This document shows, in pieces, positions 16,319-25,100 of a stretch of DNA of 64,000 nt. The stretch spans positions 62,001 through 126,000 of the forward strand of contig JAPLNL010000038.1 in the NCBI GenBank assembly GCA_026692905.1, given 5' to 3'. Numbering within the stretch: the first letter of the stretch is position 1; each line of letters opens with the position of its first letter. The position numbers were made by a program, and so were the translations under genes. The stretch is from Planctomycetota bacterium. GTDB lineage: Bacteria; Planctomycetota; Planctomycetia; Pirellulales; Pirellulaceae. A model generated the notes under the pieces. It was not told the DNA's origin, did not search any database, and saw nothing but the letters and a program-made list of their open reading frames with translations.

Positions 16319-18103
16319 CTATTGAGGCTTTGGACCGTCGTTGGTGAACTTGATCCCGAGTTCTCGAAGTTGCTTGGCGGAAACTTCGGAGGGTGCCCCC
16401 ATCATGAGGTCTTCGGCCTTTTGGTTCATCGGGAACAAGATAACTTCGCGGATATTGGGTTCGTCCGCCAGCAACATCACGATTCGATCCACGCCTGGAG
16501 CTGAGCCACCGTGCGGCGGTGCACCGAACTTGAACGCGTTGATCATGCCACGGAACTTTTCATCGACCAAACTGCGATCGTAGCCAGCCAATTCAAAGGC
16601 CTTGTACATGATTTCGGGTTTGTGATTTCGGATCGCGCCCGATGAGAGCTCGATACCGTTGCAAACGATGTCGTATTGGTATGCCAAGATATCGAGCGGG
16701 TTCATCGTCATGAGTGCCTCCATCTCCCCTTGAGGCATGGAGAACGGGTTGTGGCTGAAGATGACCTTTTGTTCCACTTCGTCGAACTCGTACATGGGGA
16801 AGTCGACGATCCAACAGAATTTGAAGGTGTTCTTTTCGATCAGATCGAGTTCGACGCCGACACGGGTTCGAGCCAGGCCTGCGAGTTTGGCGGCCTCCAA
16901 AGGTTTACCGCAAGAAAAGAAGACCCCATCGTCCGGACCGAGCCCCATTTGCTTTACGATTTGAGCTACTCGTTCTGGTCCGAGGTTTTTGGCGATGCCG
17001 CCGCCACCTTCACCACCTTTGAAGTTGATGTAACCGAGTCCCGCAAAGCCTTCGTCTTTTGCCCATTGGTTGGTGCCGTCAAAAAAGCTACGTGCGCGAA
17101 CACCTGCGCCGGGAGCGGGGATGGCACGTACGACCGACCCATCCTCGATCGCCTTGGCGAAGACAGCGAAGCCTCCACCGCGGAAGATTTCGGTTACGTC
17201 AGAAATCTCGATTGGGTTACGCAAGTCGGGCTTGTCGTTCCCGTACTTCAGCATCGAATCCTTGTAAGCGATGCGAGGAAATGGCGGGGTAGTCACATCG
17301 CGCTCACCAGAGAACTCCTCGAAGACGCCGTAAAGGACTGGTTCGATGGCGGCGAATACATCCTCTTGGGTGACGAAACTCATTTCGAAGTCAAGCTGAT
17401 AGAATTCACCGGGCGATCGATCGGCCCGAGCGTCTTCGTCGCGGAAGCAAGGAGCGATTTGGAAGTAGCGATCAAAGCCTGCCACCATCAGAAGTTGCTT
17501 GAACATTTGCGGAGCTTGCGGCAACGCATAAAATTTACCTGGATGGATTCGGGATGGGACCAAAAAATCGCGGGCACCCTCAGGGCTTGAAGCGGTGAGG
17601 ATTGGTGTTTGAAACTCCGTGAATCCTTGGTCGATCATTCGTCGGCGGAGACTCGCGATGACGTTGCTCCGCAGGACGATATTGGCATGCAGTTTTTCAC
17701 GGCGAAGATCGAGGAAGCGATTTCGCAATCGAATCTCTTCAGGATATTCCGCGTTGCCGAAGACGGGCAATGGAAGGTCGGCGGCTTCGGATAGAAGTTC
17801 GATGGCGGTAGCGCGGACTTCGATTTCACCAGTGATGAGATTTGGGTTGATAGCATCGTCGGCGCGTGCGTTTACCTTGCCATCGACGCGTATCACCGAT
17901 TCGCTTCGCAGGGATTCAGCTAACGGAAATGCAGCACTGTCTTTTTCGACCACGATTTGCGAAATTCCGTAGTGGTCGCGCAAATCGATGAACAAGAGGT
18001 TCCCGAAGTCTCTCTTGCGATAGACCCAACCGGACAGACGAACATTTTGCCCCACGGAATCTTTTCGGAGCTGTGCGCAATGATGTGTGCGGTATGCGTG
18101 CAT
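16319..18103 (-). CDS. aspS: Aspartyl-tRNA synthetase
   Basis: 594 residues, the normal length of a bacterial-type AspRS. It charges tRNA-Asp (and possibly tRNA-Asn). The N-terminal OB-fold anticodon-binding domain begins [19 protein letters not shown] and continues [23 protein letters not shown]. Class II motifs follow: motif 1 around [20 protein letters not shown], motif 2 [25 protein letters not shown], and motif 3 [24 protein letters not shown]. The bacterial insertion domain (GAD) is present between motifs 2 and 3. It diverges from the glutamine amidotransferase gene. Whether it is discriminating for tRNA-Asp cannot be decided by eye. Confidence 0.97.
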   Translation of the reverse strand: MHAYRTHHCAQLRKDSVGQNVRLSGWVYRKRDFGNLLFIDLRDHYGISQIVVEKDSAAFPLAESLRSESVIRVDGKVNARADDAINPNLITGEIEVRATAIELLSEAADLPLPVFGNAEYPEEIRLRNRFLDLRREKLHANIVLRSNVIASLRRRMIDQGFTEFQTPILTASSPEGARDFLVPSRIHPGKFYALPQAPQMFKQLLMVAGFDRYFQIAPCFRDEDARADRSPGEFYQLDFEMSFVTQEDVFAAIEPVLYGVFEEFSGERDVTTPPFPRIAYKDSMLKYGNDKPDLRNPIEISDVTEIFRGGGFAVFAKAIEDGSVVRAIPAPGAGVRARSFFDGTNQWAKDEGFAGLGYINFKGGEGGGGIAKNLGPERVAQIVKQMGLGPDDGVFFSCGKPLEAAKLAGLARTRVGVELDLIEKNTFKFCWIVDFPMYEFDEVEQKVIFSHNPFSMPQGEMEALMTMNPLDILAYQYDIVCNGIELSSGAIRNHKPEIMYKAFELAGYDRSLVDEKFRGMINAFKFGAPPHGGSAPGVDRIVMLLADEPNIREVILFPMNQKAEDLMMGAPSEVSAKQLRELGIKFTNDGPKPQ

Positions 18104-18278
18104 TAAATTATCGAATAGTGAGGGGTGCGTGCGGAAAGGGGTCGCAATTGAACGGAAAGCAACTTATCGATAAGCTTGCCGATTCTCAACCCCAACGACT
18201 AATTGGACAGGATTTCTCCGGCGCCTTATGATCGCGGTTGCGGGTCATGTCGCTCATTCAAAAAACAGCCCAACTTTT

Positions 18279-18887
18279 ATGATTTTACTGATCGATAACT
18301 ACGACTCGTTTACCTACAACCTGGTTCAGCGGTTAGGGGAGATCGACTCGTCACTCGATGTCCGAATTTATCGCAACGATGAGTTGTCCATCGAGGAGAT
18401 CCGCAAGATGCGGCCGGAGCGAATCATTTTGTCTCCAGGTCCGTGCACTCCGAACGAGGCTGGGATTTGTGTTCCGGTGATTGAGCAATTGCATACGGAA
18501 TTCCCAATTTTGGGTGTATGTCTTGGGCATCAATCCATCGGACAGGCCTTCGGCGGAGAAATCGTGCGGGCCAAGCAGTTAATGCACGGAAAGACGGATC
18601 GGATTCATCATGATGGCAAAGGGATGTTTGAGGGTTTGGACAATCCGTTTGTAGCCACACGTTATCACTCCTTGGTTATTTCACCCGAAAGCCTGCCGAA
18701 TTGTCTCGAGGTTTCCGCTTGGGTTCACGATACGCTCGGAAATCGGATTATTATGGGGGTCCGGCACAAAGAGTATGCAATTGAGGGCTGGCAATTTCAT
18801 CCCGAGAGTTTCTTAACTGAGCCTGGTCCAAGATTGCTTGAGAGGTTTCTCACTTGGACTGGTAGTTCGACCGTTTTGCATCCATGA
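18279..18887 (+). CDS. pabA: Glutamine amidotransferase subunit of anthranilate/aminodeoxychorismate synthase
   Basis: 202 residues from ATG 18279, where MILLIDNYDSFTYNLVQ is the canonical start of TrpG/PabA; upstream in-frame codons would add an unrelated leader. It releases ammonia from glutamine for anthranilate (tryptophan) or aminodeoxychorismate (folate) synthesis. The catalytic triad is visible: C81 (GVCLGHQSIGQAFGG), H174 and E176 (WQFHPESFLTEPG). RIILSPGPCTPNEAG and RYHSLVI are also typical. No trpE or pabB is adjacent, and one amidotransferase may serve both pathways, so TrpG versus PabA is open. It precedes aroDE, another shikimate-pathway gene, by about 65 bp. Confidence 0.9.
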   Translation: MILLIDNYDSFTYNLVQRLGEIDSSLDVRIYRNDELSIEEIRKMRPERIILSPGPCTPNEAGICVPVIEQLHTEFPILGVCLGHQSIGQAFGGEIVRAKQLMHGKTDRIHHDGKGMFEGLDNPFVATRYHSLVISPESLPNCLEVSAWVHDTLGNRIIMGVRHKEYAIEGWQFHPESFLTEPGPRLLERFLTWTGSSTVLHP

Positions 18888-18953
18888 TTTGCTGCTACCT
18901 TTTGAATTTTGCGTCGAATCCTTTTTCTCCTCTGCTAGATTAATTTGTCCGAA

Positions 18954-20495
18954 ATGCTCTGCGTTACCATTGCCCGAACTCGCCATAAACACACGATTGC
19001 TGAGCATTTGCAGGTTGCCGAACAAGGTGCAAAGCTCGTCGAATTGCGGCTGGACTACATTGGCCGGAGTATTGATTTGAGCCGATTGCTCAAGAATCGC
19101 CCGACGCCAGTCGTGCTGACTTGTCGGCGTAAAGAGGATGGCGGACGATGGGATCGGACGGAAGAGGAGCGATTGATGCTCTTGCGTTCGGCCATTGCGA
19201 TGGGGGTGGAATATGTGGATTTGGAGGAAGACATTGCAACCAAAATTCCTCGCTATGGTAAGACCAAGCGCATCGTCAGTATCCACAATTTCGAAGGAAC
19301 GCCTGTTGACTTGCAAACGATCCATTCCGGTTTGGCGAAGCTCGATGCAGACATCGTAAAGATTGCAGTTCAAGCGAATTCGTTTGGCGATACGATTCGG
19401 ATGCTGGAATTGATGAAATCCGCTTCGGTGCCCACGATTGGCATCAGCATGGGTGATTATGGCACGCCGAGCCGCATTTTGGCGACGCGATACGGTGCCC
19501 CTTTCACTTTTTGCGTCTTTAGTGCAGACCGCAAGGTGGCCCCAGGACAGCTCAGTTTCGATCAAATGAAATCCATCTTTCGAGCTGATTCCATCGACTC
19601 GGAGACCCAACTATATGGAGTTGTTGCGGATCCCGTTGCCCATTCCTATAGCCCTTTGATACACAATGCTTCGTTCTTGGCAAGCAAGTTGAATTTTAGA
19701 TACGTGCCATTTCGGGTCCCAGCCGACGAGTTGGAGCTGTTTTTGTCTTGGTGCAAGGGAGAGAAGATCGGTGGTTTGAGCGTCACGATTCCGCACAAGC
19801 AGTCGATTCTGCCGATGTTAAGCCAAGCCGAAGCTGCGGCCCAGGGAATTGGAGCTTGTAACACTGTCGTTTTTGCAAACAACGCAGACAAAGAATTGAT
19901 TGGTTACAACACCGATTATCGGGCTGCCATGGATTGCCTGACAGAGGCGATGGCGAAATGGACAGGCCAGCAAGATCCATTCGAGAGGGAGTCGGTTTTG
20001 ATTTTGGGAGCAGGCGGCGTTTCGCGGGCGATCGGATATGGACTTGCACAGCGTCGAGCCAATATTACGATCACAAGCCGAAATAGGATGGCCTCTGAAG
20101 CGTTAGCCAAGCATCTGAATTGCCGCTGGGTGAATTGGGAGGAACGCCATGAGATCGAACCCAAAATCCTCGTTAATGGAACGCCAGTTGGTATGTTTCC
20201 CGAGATGGATGAGACTCCGTTTCAAACGAAAAACTTGAAGGGGAGAACACTGGTTTTTGACACCGTTTACAACCCAGAGCAGACATTGTTTCTCAAGGGT
20301 GCAAAGGCAGCAGGTTGCCCTGTGATTTCCGGATTACAGATGTTTGTAAGACAAGCGGCGTATCAATATCGCCTGTTTACCGGCTTGGAGCCGCCGATTG
20401 ACGTCATGGTCAAGACTTTGAAGAAAGCAATTTCTCCTGTCAATTACCAGGATTTGGAAGAGGACGACGACCAGGATTCGAAGGCTGATATTTAA
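18954..20495 (+). CDS. aroDE: Fused 3-dehydroquinate dehydratase (type I) - shikimate dehydrogenase
   Basis: 513 residues from ATG 18954 (TTG at 18945 would add three). Two consecutive shikimate-pathway enzymes are joined. The N-terminal half is type I dehydroquinase with catalytic H111 (RIVSIHNFEGTP) and Schiff-base lysine K136 (DIVKIAVQAN). The C-terminal half, starting near YGVVADPVAHSYSPLIHN, is shikimate dehydrogenase with catalytic K282 (SVTIPHK), IGYNTD and the NADP-binding LILGAGGVSRAI. The fusion is known from plants, Chlamydiae and Planctomycetes. The C-terminal tail is acidic (QDLEEDDDQD). It probably shares a transcript with the amidotransferase gene upstream, linking steps of aromatic biosynthesis. 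Confidence 0.94.
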   Translation: MLCVTIARTRHKHTIAEHLQVAEQGAKLVELRLDYIGRSIDLSRLLKNRPTPVVLTCRRKEDGGRWDRTEEERLMLLRSAIAMGVEYVDLEEDIATKIPRYGKTKRIVSIHNFEGTPVDLQTIHSGLAKLDADIVKIAVQANSFGDTIRMLELMKSASVPTIGISMGDYGTPSRILATRYGAPFTFCVFSADRKVAPGQLSFDQMKSIFRADSIDSETQLYGVVADPVAHSYSPLIHNASFLASKLNFRYVPFRVPADELELFLSWCKGEKIGGLSVTIPHKQSILPMLSQAEAAAQGIGACNTVVFANNADKELIGYNTDYRAAMDCLTEAMAKWTGQQDPFERESVLILGAGGVSRAIGYGLAQRRANITITSRNRMASEALAKHLNCRWVNWEERHEIEPKILVNGTPVGMFPEMDETPFQTKNLKGRTLVFDTVYNPEQTLFLKGAKAAGCPVISGLQMFVRQAAYQYRLFTGLEPPIDVMVKTLKKAISPVNYQDLEEDDDQDSKADI

Positions 20496-20571
20496 GATGG
20501 CGTAGCTCGGCAGGATGCTGCCACTCCTGCAAACATGTTTTCAACGAGTTTACCCAACGAATTCGTTAGTA

Positions 20572-20632
20572 GGGAGGGTGAGGCTCCTGCCGAACCGTGG
20601 CGTCGCAAGCTCGGCAGGAGCCTCGCTCTCCC
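20572..20632. repeat. 22-bp inverted repeat, GAGGCTCCTGCCGA family
   Basis: Arms 20572-20593 and 20611-20632 pair along all 22 positions, two of them as G-T pairs, around a 17-bp loop. Related fragments (CTCGGCAGG near 20505, ATCGGCAGGAGTCTC near 20671) lie on either side, so the 229-bp gap before yraN is mostly repeat sequence. Confidence 0.8.
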
Positions 20633-20724
20633 GAAGGTTTTAGTTGGAATTGGCAATGCAAAGATGTTTGGATCGGCAGGAGTCTCAATCTCCGACGGGT
20701 TTTTCCACCGAAAGGAACGTTTCT

Positions 20725-21219
20725 ATGGACGCCGCAACGAAACGAATTGGGGCTGACACCGCATATGCTTATCTGAGCCGCATGTGGAAAAATTGGCGTT
20801 TGTCACGTGCTTATCCAAAAAGAGGTGCCACTGAGTCCGTTGGGGCATATGGCGAGAGGGTTGCAGCGTTTTTTTTGGAGCGCAAGGGGTACATCATTCT
20901 TGAGCGATCGTACCGGCAAAAGTCAGGTGAGATTGATGTGATCGCAGTCTGGGAGAGAAAGGTAGTCGTTTTTGTGGAGGTCAAGACTTGGGCCGTTTGC
21001 AAGGAAAACACAGGAGGCCCGAGCGATGCTGTGGACTCGGCCAAGCAAGAAAAGATTTCCAAAACAGCAATGCGTTACATGAAGCGGCACCGACTTTTGG
21101 AATCAGCTGGACGTGCGGATGTGATTGAAATAGTTCTTGGGAGCTGCCCGGAACGGCCGTCCATTCGGCATTTTGAGAATGCGTTTGAAGCCGTTGGATC
21201 GTTTCAGATGTTTTCATAA
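20725..21219 (+). CDS. yraN: YraN/UPF0102 family nuclease-like protein
   Basis: 164 residues from ATG 20725, which has AAAGGA upstream; an in-frame TTG at 20644 would run through the repeat and is unlikely. UPF0102 proteins have a restriction-endonuclease-like fold and unknown role. The motif set is complete: GAYGERVAAFFLERKGY with E44, SGEIDVIA with D71, and VVFVEVKTW with E85 and K87. The N-terminal ~35 residues before GAYGE are a basic extension (WKNWRLSRAYPKR). The usual neighbour rnhB is not present here. A strong hairpin follows the stop codon. Confidence 0.88.
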   Translation: MDAATKRIGADTAYAYLSRMWKNWRLSRAYPKRGATESVGAYGERVAAFFLERKGYIILERSYRQKSGEIDVIAVWERKVVVFVEVKTWAVCKENTGGPSDAVDSAKQEKISKTAMRYMKRHRLLESAGRADVIEIVLGSCPERPSIRHFENAFEAVGSFQMFS

Positions 21220-21232
21220 AGCAACGAGAGTT

Positions 21233-21295
21233 GGCAGAAAGATCGAACGCAGAAAAATGTTCGCGAATCATCTTTCTGCGTTCGATTTTTCTGCC
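21233..21295. repeat. 23-bp near-perfect inverted repeat between convergent genes
   Basis: Arms 21233-21255 and 21273-21295 match at 22 of 23 positions with a 17-bp loop; the shared core is ATCGAACGCAGAAA. It lies 13 bp after the yraN stop and ahead of the convergent gene's stop, so it could end transcription from both sides, or be an interspersed repeat. Confidence 0.8.
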
Positions 21296-21327
21296 GTCCA
21301 TGGCGGGCGACTTATGCACTGAGTTCG

Positions 21328-21792
21328 CTACATGAGGTCACAAACTTGCAGTTTTAATTCCCAGTTTCGATCCGTTTCAGTAGTGGTTTTTGTCAAGTTT
21401 AGGGTCGCTACGACGAGTGGATTTTGCTTCTCTTTTTCCCAACGGAACTGCAAATTCAAAACCAATAAATTCTCTGAGCGGGTAACCCATTGCGCATCTC
21501 CCTTAAGAATCTGCGAGACCATCCCGCGGTTACCCGAAACGGGGCCTTCGTAGGTAAGGTAGATTGCCCGATGGTCCGGTAACTGCTTTGCAGGTGTCGT
21601 TTTTTGCCAATCGCCAGGGGGCACGGAAACTTCAAAACAAAGGAGTTGACTACTTTCTGGATTGGGTTGTTCCAAAAGTAGGTCCCAATGGGATTCACGT
21701 TCTGAGCTTGGGGGGAATTGATGATAGAGGACGACAAATTGCAAACTTCGAAATTTTTTTTCGAATTCTTCAAGTGTTGAATTTCCACCCAT
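21328..21792 (-). CDS. DNA ligase D 3'-phosphoesterase-like domain protein
   Basis: 154 residues. The pattern FVVLYHQFPP...SHWDLLLEQ, then PDHRAIYLTYEGPVSGNRG and GDAQWV matches the short planctomycete proteins resembling the LigD N-terminal phosphoesterase domain (RFVVLxHxxPxxHWDxxLE...LxDHRxxYLxYEGPVSGxRG). In LigD this domain trims 3' phosphates at DNA ends; whether these stand-alone versions do so is unknown. Several catalytic histidines of true LigD-PE (the RHDA-type pattern) are not obvious here, so it may be a derivative with another role. It converges with yraN and no ku or ligD lies in the window. Confidence 0.65.
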   Translation of the reverse strand: MGGNSTLEEFEKKFRSLQFVVLYHQFPPSSERESHWDLLLEQPNPESSQLLCFEVSVPPGDWQKTTPAKQLPDHRAIYLTYEGPVSGNRGMVSQILKGDAQWVTRSENLLVLNLQFRWEKEKQNPLVVATLNLTKTTTETDRNWELKLQVCDLM

Positions 21793-22179
21793 ATGGTTCG
21801 GAACCTTTCCGGGATCATGGCATCCAAATGGTCGTCAAAGGCCACAAAATCGTCGTGTTCTGTGGGTGATGACGAATGTAGGAGACTGGTTTTTGCAAAA
21901 TATGCAGCTTTTCCCATCGCAACGAACCCGGTTCGACCCATTCTTTAGGGTGGTTTCGTACCTTTTTGCCATCATCGAATTGCGAAGGGGTGCAGCACAA
22001 ATTTGCATCCATATCCTACCTAACTATACTCGAAAACAAGTGTTCTTTTGAGCTTAGATTCGTTAAGGGGGGCTTGCCTACCCTTGCGGCGTTCAGTTTG
22101 AGAGACGCAAACTTTCACAGCCTTGTGGGATATGTAGACCACAGGGGGTCCCTGGCTACTTTTGCACTGAGGGTTGGTG
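21793..22179. other. Leader region of the first giant gene
   Basis: 387 bp with short ORFs on both strands but none with good coding character. It holds a plausible promoter (22003-22030), a ~140-base leader, and a GAGGG ribosome-binding site at ~22168-22173 before ATG 22180. The leader has several short complementary stretches (for example CCACAGGGGGTCCCTGG) that could fold. Confidence 0.4.
22003..22030 (+). promoter_or_regulatory. Possible sigma-70-type promoter of the giant gene
   Basis: TTGCAT at 22003-22008 and TATACT at 22025-22030, separated by 16 bp, resemble -35 and -10 boxes. Transcription would begin near 22037, giving a 5' leader of about 140 bases. The match is by eye only. Confidence 0.35.
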
Positions 22180-25100
22180 ATGACCATCCGCCGGCTTCGC
22201 AACGTGAGTTCTCCTATCAATACCAATACACCAAAAAATGCCAGCGCATCCAGCGTCAAGAAACGCGGGGCGCTTCGTCGTTATCTGCTTGAGACATTGG
22301 AGTCTCGGCAATTGCTTGCGGCAGGTCCGCAGTTGATTGGCGTCCAGCCAAACAATAGCGATCTGATTGAGAATGGGGTCGTACGCAACATTGCTCCGCG
22401 CGAGCTCACGTTCCGCTTCGACGATTCGCAGGTGATTGACGCTTCGACGGTTGGCGGAATTCGTGTCACTCGCGCTGGTTTGGATGGTACTTTCGCGTTG
22501 CCTAGCGTGACCTCCGACTTTGGTTCGAATGGACGGGCCGATATCCTTCTAACAAGTCGCAATGCGGCTGACCTGTTGGTGGTCAATGTGGTTCGTAGTG
22601 ATCTTGGGCCGACGGGCGATCCGACGTTTGCGATCAGCGGTGTTAACGTCACGTTAACATTGAACTCGAATCCGAATGGTTTGGTCACCGCGCAGAGGTT
22701 GGTGGATTTGATCAATGCATCTGCCGTGGTGTCGCCGCGTCTTACAGCTAAGTTGAACGGCGGCTTGGCCTCGGCAAAGCTGGGTGGAGTTGATACCTCG
22801 ACCTATAGTCCGATTCGTTTGGTGTCAAACAATGACGTGATCGTCCAGCCTGGAGCGGTTGTCATTGGAGATCGTCCGAATGAAAACGAAGTAACTTTGC
22901 GATTCGCCGAGAATCTGCCGGATGACACCTATCGTCTAGAGGTTTTTGGCTTTGATGATGCCGGTCGTGGGATCAAGGGTTTGCGGAATACCAGCGGGGA
23001 TTTCTTTGTTCCTTCGAAATCAAATACGCGGCAGGATACGATTGATTTCCGTCTGGATTTAGGGTCAAAGGTAACGGCTGTTGTGCCGCAACCGGTCGTG
23101 AGGCTGGCTAATGGCTCGATTGAGCAGCAGCGCAATACGATTGTCGTTTATTTTGATAACGACAAGTTGTTGGTTGAGAATGGTGCCGATGGAAAGCCCA
23201 CGGCCCGAAGTGTTGAAAACCCCTCTTTTTACCAATTGATTTATACTGCCGATACGGTTCGAAACACCGACGATTTACCGGCCTTTTTTCCGTCGACTGT
23301 GACCTACAACGCATCGGCAAACACGGCAACACTGCGTTTTGACGGTGACATCGACTCTCTGCCTGGACCGTTCCTGCCGTCCAGTACTTTCCGATTGAGA
23401 ATCGGAACGAGTGAGACGGCGCCGATGTCGCCAGTACGCACAGAAGCCTCTGCAACCGCCATTTCGGATTTGAACACGAACGGCAGAGCAAAGCTTCGGT
23501 TTACTTCGAAGGTGTTAGGCGAGTCGGGCTCAGGGATTACGGTTTCGTTTGTGAGCGGGCCGGCTTCGCTTAGTCCAACCGTTTCGGTGAATGGCAACTC
23601 GATCACTGTGAATATTGGCAGCGCTACTGCGACTGCTCCAAACACGGTGACAACCGTCAATCAAGTTCTCGCGGCTTTGGAGACAGACCCGGCATCTTCG
23701 GCTTTGATTAAAACGACCTTAGAGCCTGGTAGTGACGGTAGCCAAGTCGTTGGAAATCGCCCGATCAATTATTCTCCCGTCACCCTTTACGGTCTTGGAA
23801 GCACGTTCGATACAGCGACTAATTTGGGGCAGATTGGTTCGGCCAATGTCGCACAAACCAGTTTGTTGCTGAGTTCATCGATTGATGCCGAAGTGAATTC
23901 GCTTGACCTCATTGGAGCTGCAGATGACCCAGCCCAGCGCATCGTGGGAGAGACGTTTGAGAATCATATCAACCCAGCGTTTGGTGGGGATAATTTCCCT
24001 GGCATTCGTACCGTCTATTACAATTTCCAGGGCATCTATGGTACCGACGCAGGCTTGCCTGTTTCGAACGCGATCACGGAGAAGCAGAAGGCCCGCGTCC
24101 GCGAAGCGTTTTCGCTCTGGTCCAACAAGCTTGGGGTGCAGTTCGTTGAGTCGGCTAGCAGTGGCTTGACAATGGCTCTCGGGACGACGAATGCACTGCC
24201 TCAAGGTCAATTGCGAGTTGAGACCGTGGGTCAATGGGGCGTGCGAATCGATCCGAGTTACCAGAACAGTTTGGCGGTATTTTCGGCCAACAATGTTTGG
24301 AACGATAACTACGGGGAGAATTTCACGAGAGCTGCAGCAACCAGCATTGGCTTTATGTTGGGTCTATCTCGTGCAGGTAATCTTGCCCCATCCGAGTTGT
24401 TGAATCTCGATTCCGGATTCCTCGATTTCCAGACCACGACGGACCGCAATTTTGAGCCGATATTCCCTGGCAATCAAGATGTTATTCACGGTCAATATTT
24501 GCATCGCCCTGAGGGCAGCGATATCGACATGTATCGGTTCGAAATCGATTTCGGCGCCAATGGCAAGTCTCGCGAGGGCGTTCTCGTGGCGGAGACTTTG
24601 GCTGAGCGAGCTGCGAATAGCAGCCCTCTCGATACTCGATTGGCCTTGTACAAGGAAGTTCTGGCGACCGCTTCATCGAATCTTGGTTTAGGCCAAGGGG
24701 TAAATTTGCAGTTTACAGCGGTCAAGCCCGGGAAGCTTGGCAACAATCTTCAAGTCTTTGTCACCCGAAGCAACCGAGGAGCGGGTGCGCTACCGATTGT
24801 TAATGTGTATCCGAATGCGATCACCGTCGATTTGAATTCGACGAATAATTCGGAATCTACCTTGGGCGAATTGGTGGCGGCGCTGGACAACGACCCGGCA
24901 GCACGGTCACTTGTTAAGGTAAATCTGGTTAGCGGCAACGTCTCTACCAGGTTGGTTAATCGCGAAATCACTTACTCGCCGATTACGTTAAAGGGTGGCG
25001 AGCTGCAGCTTGTTTCGCAAAATGACAATTACTTCAGCAAAGACTCGTTGTTACGTCAAAAACTTGCTTCTGGCGTTTATTACATCGGCGTCTCTGCATC

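Noticed and set aside
16676-17590. Long antisense ORF (304 aa) over aspS
   Set aside because: Fully inside a well-conserved synthetase gene and without signal, motif or ribosome-binding site.
18813-19610. Antisense ORF (265 aa) over pabA end and aroDE
   Set aside because: Shadow of two clearly coding genes.
21456-21941. Overlapping minus-strand ORF (161 aa) beside the LigD-PE-like gene
   Set aside because: The frame at 21328-21792 carries the family motifs; this one does not.
22100-22145. Resemblance of GAGACGCAAAC...CAGCC to part of a c-di-GMP-I riboswitch
   Set aside because: The GGGACGCAAAG core and the preceding GCAAACC/GAAA tetraloop parts are not convincingly present, and the pairing cannot be completed by eye.
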